From contig WIXG01000431.1 in assembly GCA_009869945.1 (NCBI GenBank), forward strand, positions 1 through 57,007: 57,007 nucleotides of DNA, given 5' to 3'. A program made the translations under genes and the position numbers. Shown piece after piece: positions 52,801 through 57,007 of the stretch. How positions within the stretch are numbered: the first letter of the stretch is position 1; each line of letters opens with the position of its first letter. The DNA is from Mesaphorura yosii. Its lineage: Eukaryota; Arthropoda; Collembola; Poduromorpha; Tullbergiidae. The notes beneath the pieces are model-generated. The model was given only the letters and a program-made list of their open reading frames with translations. It searched no databases and had not been told where the DNA came from.

Positions 52801-55800
52801 CGAGACGTGAGACAAGGGAAACCTTAACCACAAGTTGCTTGGCTCCGCTTTGACTCTGCGCAACGTCACAGCGTCACAGCGTGGCGCTTGAACCTTTGTA
52901 CTCCAATTTGAATGCGGTGATGTGAACAATAACTGCCACAACAATGGGACAGAAACGTGAGTTTGCTTTACTCAGCCTCAGACCGCTAACGCTAACAACG
53001 CTAACGGTAATTCGTTATTACTGCTCGCAATTGGCAATTGTTGTGAGACAGATTCGAAGGTTCTTACCACACACATGCGAGCTAATTCACTTTCATTCCA
53101 CGTAATGTTAGTCAGACTCTTATTAATTCTGTAATGTATTGTGGGAATTTTGATCCATCGCGATCGCGCATCGTCACTCAAACTTCAAAGCAGCCTGAGC
53201 CCGAAAGCCAAGCTGAGAGTCACGATGTCAGTCACACGCACTCAATTTCCTTGCACATGCAGAATTTGCCGTGCCGTTTGCAGATCCGTTTCGATATTCA
53301 ATATCAACCATCGAAGGAGATACGAAGAGTCGTGACGAAGAAATTAGCGAATCTTTGACAGTCCACGCTCGCTTCCTTGCCTTGGCTCACCTTCAATTCA
53401 ATGTGACAGACTTCACACGAGAGCCGAGCGAGCCGATGGAAAATTCGTTCGATCTATCGATCGTGATTGATTTTTTGATTTCTAAAATCTTTGATCTGCT
53501 ATTCTGTCCTGTCATATCGATTATGAAAGTGAAACCGATACGATGCGGTGCGAAATGTGGAGCAGGTAACTTTCGTAAGCTTCAGCGTAAGCGCAAAGCT
53601 TCAAATTAAACATGTTAAACGCTAAATCCAAGCAGGCAAATAACAGGGTAAAGCTGAACCATTGTAATTTGTAAATTGCGGCCCATTCTTTATCTCTGCC
53701 TGCTTGAGCAATGCAACACGATGCGATTTACAAATTGTGAGCCGGAGCACCGCGTCAGTCAACTCGGCTAATCACAGTTCAATTGTTATCATCTCGTTCG
53801 TCTTTCGCTCCGTCGCTCGAGTATCGTGTTTCGTGTTTGCCAAACAACGCAGCGCAGCCGAGGCGCCGGGTTAAAAGGCTGACCTGCCTGAAACTGAATC
53901 ACCACTCTCTCTTTTCTTTTCGTGATTTTGCAATAGAATTTGGCATTTGGGGGGCTCTGATTTTGTTGACTCAGATCAGCTGAAGTGAAAAGGTGTTTGC
54001 TCGACATTCGCATTGGCGATGGCGTGTAATTGAAAGACAGCACTTTACTTGACTTGCACTGCATTGCTCGATCGCTAAATCGTGCCGTGTCGTGTCTCAA
54101 ATTAAAATTAATTAACCCACCACCGCCGTCGCCGCCACGAATAGCAACAGCAACACTTTACTTGCGTAACGGTCAACAGTAAAAGCGCAGCTTGAATAGA
54201 CACTTAAAATTGACTCGTTTCGCAAAAGCCAAGCCAAATCGTGCTGTCACTGTCACGTAGCGTAACCACGTCCGCGTCGGTAATCGTATGAAGAACAGTT
54301 GCGTGTTGCGATTGCATTCGGTCAACACAACTTGAAGCATGCGCACTGCGCACGTACGAATTGCAGATTGCAGTTACAAAAGGGTGCCGAATTGCAAAGC
54401 ACTGCATTTCTGCATTGCATTGCGAATTGTTAGGCTCCTTTCAATCAAAGGTGACAAGTCATTAAGTCATTAGCGATATTGACAAAGACAAATTGGTAAA
54501 CACGCGGGAGCCGCGTCGGCGTTCAGACGCAAATGGGCAACAGCGACGGGGTATTAACATGATGGATGTCAATGCGATTTTTTTGTGCACTGAATGAATG
54601 AATGGATTGCCTGGTCTAAAATTGGCATTGCTCAGTGATGACTGCTCCAGTGACTTACCACAGCGATGGAGATCAAGTTTTGGCTTGAGAGATTCATCTT
54701 TTTGCAGAAGTCCGCAGAGATTCAGAGATTTTGCACGAAAATACGCCGACCTTAGTGGAAATTAGCGAGCACAAGGCACAAAGAGAAGTTCACGAATTTC
54801 CAGTCACATCGTAGCCTCAGTGGCCTGAACTCGGGCTCGACCTTCTGCTGGATAACAATTGAGTTATTGACAATCAGAAGACAGGAAGACAACAGTTTGT
54901 TGTGGCAGTATGCCCACCTTCACTGCTCACTTTCTTGATCTTGAATGAAGTCTTCAATGAAACCACCAACGAAAGATATTGAAAGAATGAACCACGAAGC
55001 CGCGACACGAAGAACCAAGCGCCAAGATTTATGGCTCTTTACGTAATAGCAATAAGACAAGAAACCTGTGAGCGTTTGCGTTGTGTCAGTTGTATTCTCA
55101 AATTCTATGTAATGAGAGTGTGATAATAGCTGGTTGTTATGGCTCAAGACTCACGTAATGACTCACGATGCTCTACGCTGAAAGAAGGTATGCCTGGCAG
55201 CCTGGCATGCTGCAGTAATTGCAATGCAACAATGTTTTCCCTTTCATTCCAAGACACAAGACGGCATAGTCAGAAGTGTATCAACCACGTTGGTGATGCA
55301 CTTTACACCCACGACAATTTGCAGCCTCCAAATTAGGATCTGGGCATTCGCGTTCGCATTGTTGATGGTGATGAGCCATCATTTGCATACGCTTTACGAT
55401 TCACGCACACTGCAAGTTGCAGTCCCAACAAGTTATTAAACCCAAGACGAAGACAGAAAAATGTTTACGAACGTGTTCGCAAAACCTGGCATAAATGAAA
55501 TGGCCCGCGCCTCGCCTCGCCCAGTTTTAGCCATATTTAAATTACGGCGAGCGAGCAATGAAAGACAATTGAACGAAACGAGAAAGGAAACAAAATTCAA
55601 TTAAAATTACTGCCTTACCACACCGCACCATCTTCAAATCTAATCGTAATTAGTGTCTTGTGTCTCGGGCAAATGTAAACACGGGCGTTGTCATTCGTCA
55701 TGTGTAAAAATTAATGAACACTTTTGTTTAACTAAAACGTGAAAGAATATCGTCGTACTTTTAAATTGAGGATTGGCACTTTCTTAAATATGAACACTTG

Positions 55801-57007
55801 TTGTGTAAGAAGGCAAAGAAGATTTGTATTTTGCGTACGCCTCGTTTATTCTGTGTGAAAAGAAATTGTGGTGAATGAGACTCTCATTATGAAAAGGAAT
55901 TCATCAATCATCTGCTCAAGGATTCGTTCTTTCTTTGCAAAATCTAAATTCTGTGACTATATTTGCAGTTTGCCACTTATGAAATTATTACGTCAAGAGC
56001 CATATGTGATAATAATTGCAAAAATATCACCGTCAATGCAATGTTGACAGATGTGATTCGAGCAGATTTGAGATTTTTGATGTACTTTCGAGAAATGTGC
56101 TGGCGCAGATTTTCACTTGTCATAAAGTATTTGAAGTCGTTCTTGAGAATTCGAATCCGAATTCGCCAATTGGTCTCGAGTCCACATTTTCAAGGTGTGA
56201 CGACGCGTCGTGATAAATTAATTAAATGATAAGCGTCAAACACCAGCGTGAAGTTAGCTTAATAAGGAACGATGCATGCGAATTTAGGAATTTCGCGAAT
56301 CGAGTCTTGAATTGAGCAGACTTGCAGACAGGAGACTTACAACAAAGAAATCAAAGCTTAATTACAAACTTCAGCGACTTCTCGCCAATTTTACTTAATC
56401 CCGTTCTTAATTATCTACTTTAATTAAACCGGTGCACCAGGGTAAACAACGATTTCACTAACTGGGAGTCGCTGCCTGGCAGAGGCATCGATTTCAGTCG
56501 GTTTTCAATGCCAAAGACGAATTGCAAATGGTTTTTTACGTTTTTATCGCCCAAAAGAAAGAATTTCTTTCTTTCTCGCTCTCTGCATAGTTCTGAAGGA
56601 TCAACCAGATTATTGCATCAAATAAAAAGGGATTACAATGTTGCATATCACATTGGGGTGATTCGAACACAAATATCTTAAGCTTAGAAGTTGTTATGAC
56701 TTTAGAAGATTTAACAGCTTGATAGGTCCGAATCTCGAGTACATACCCTGAATTTTCCTCGTATCTCAATATTCCTATTCCTCTTCAAAAGCCTTCAAAC
56801 TTCTTCAACAGAAGTGGTCCAAAATTGAAACTTTGATTGACATGCTTCTGAATAAGAGATGCTAGTTGTAGACAGTTCAAAATGGCAATAAATTTTATTG
56901 CAACTTCACACTTGTTCAAATAATTCATTTATTGGACAAAAGTTCAATTTTTGGACATAATTACACGAGAAACGCGTTTCTGGACATTTACATTGAAATT
57001 AGGGGTG
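49864..57007. other. 7.1-kb gene-free AT-rich region
   Basis: The region upstream of the cuticle gene. It should contain that gene's missing short first exon and promoter at an unknown distance. All open frames are short and without domains or splice context. Short direct repeats occur (TAATG runs near 52305-52335; repeated TTCTTTC near 56560), but no mobile element, RNA gene or CRISPR-like array is seen. Confidence 0.6.

Overview
This window is from an animal nuclear genome, almost certainly an arthropod. The evidence is spliced genes with short introns (about 50-110 nt), a two-domain Rebers-Riddiford-type cuticle protein, a complete crossveinless-2/BMPER gene, and a cluster of insect-type seven-transmembrane chemoreceptor (Gr-like) genes. 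I favour a basal hexapod such as a springtail, but that is an inference from gene style and no marker here proves it. There is nothing prokaryotic or viral.

Layout. 1-484 (+) is the 3' end of a DNase II gene. 923-2288 (+) is a two-exon chemoreceptor with a GC-AG intron. 2788-9438 (-) is a complete eight-exon cv-2/BMPER gene. 9439-16370 is a gene-free, AT-rich stretch. 16371-26514 (-) is a complete ten-exon VPS13-like lipid-transfer gene, strikingly GC-rich against its surroundings. 26.8-44.4 kb is a chemoreceptor cluster, all on the minus strand: two intact single-exon paralogs (27392-28537, 28965-30122), one intact 501-aa receptor of a second subfamily (40988-42493), and at least five broken copies. 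Lying among them are exon-sized remnants of unrelated genes: a vWA domain, the 3' end of a filamin, a piece of a DUF3638-type protein fused into a chemoreceptor, a Cys-rich protein with a recognisable intron, and a secreted cysteine-peptide precursor with an internal stop. A 202-aa secreted Cys-rich protein (37944-38644) also sits here and looks intact. 45.5-47.6 kb holds an intron-less 269-aa gene of unknown function and an F-box protein. 48831-49863 (-) is the cuticle protein, lacking its first exon. 49.9-57 kb is gene-free AT-rich DNA.

How the genes relate. The large genes are housekeeping or developmental: DNase II acts in lysosomal DNA breakdown, Cv-2 in extracellular BMP control, VPS13 in bulk lipid transfer at membrane contacts. 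The rest is an environment-facing set (chemoreceptors, cuticle and small secreted proteins) undergoing birth, death and gene conversion. The most noteworthy points are the junk-fragment landscape at 30.8-40.1 kb with the chemoreceptor/DUF3638 chimera, the interrupted peptide precursor at 32.3 kb, the shared 3' module of the tandem receptors, and the VPS13 gene that stops where its PH-like domain should begin. Exon structures were read by eye from GT/AG (one GC/AG) sites and checked for phase; no alignment or search was run.
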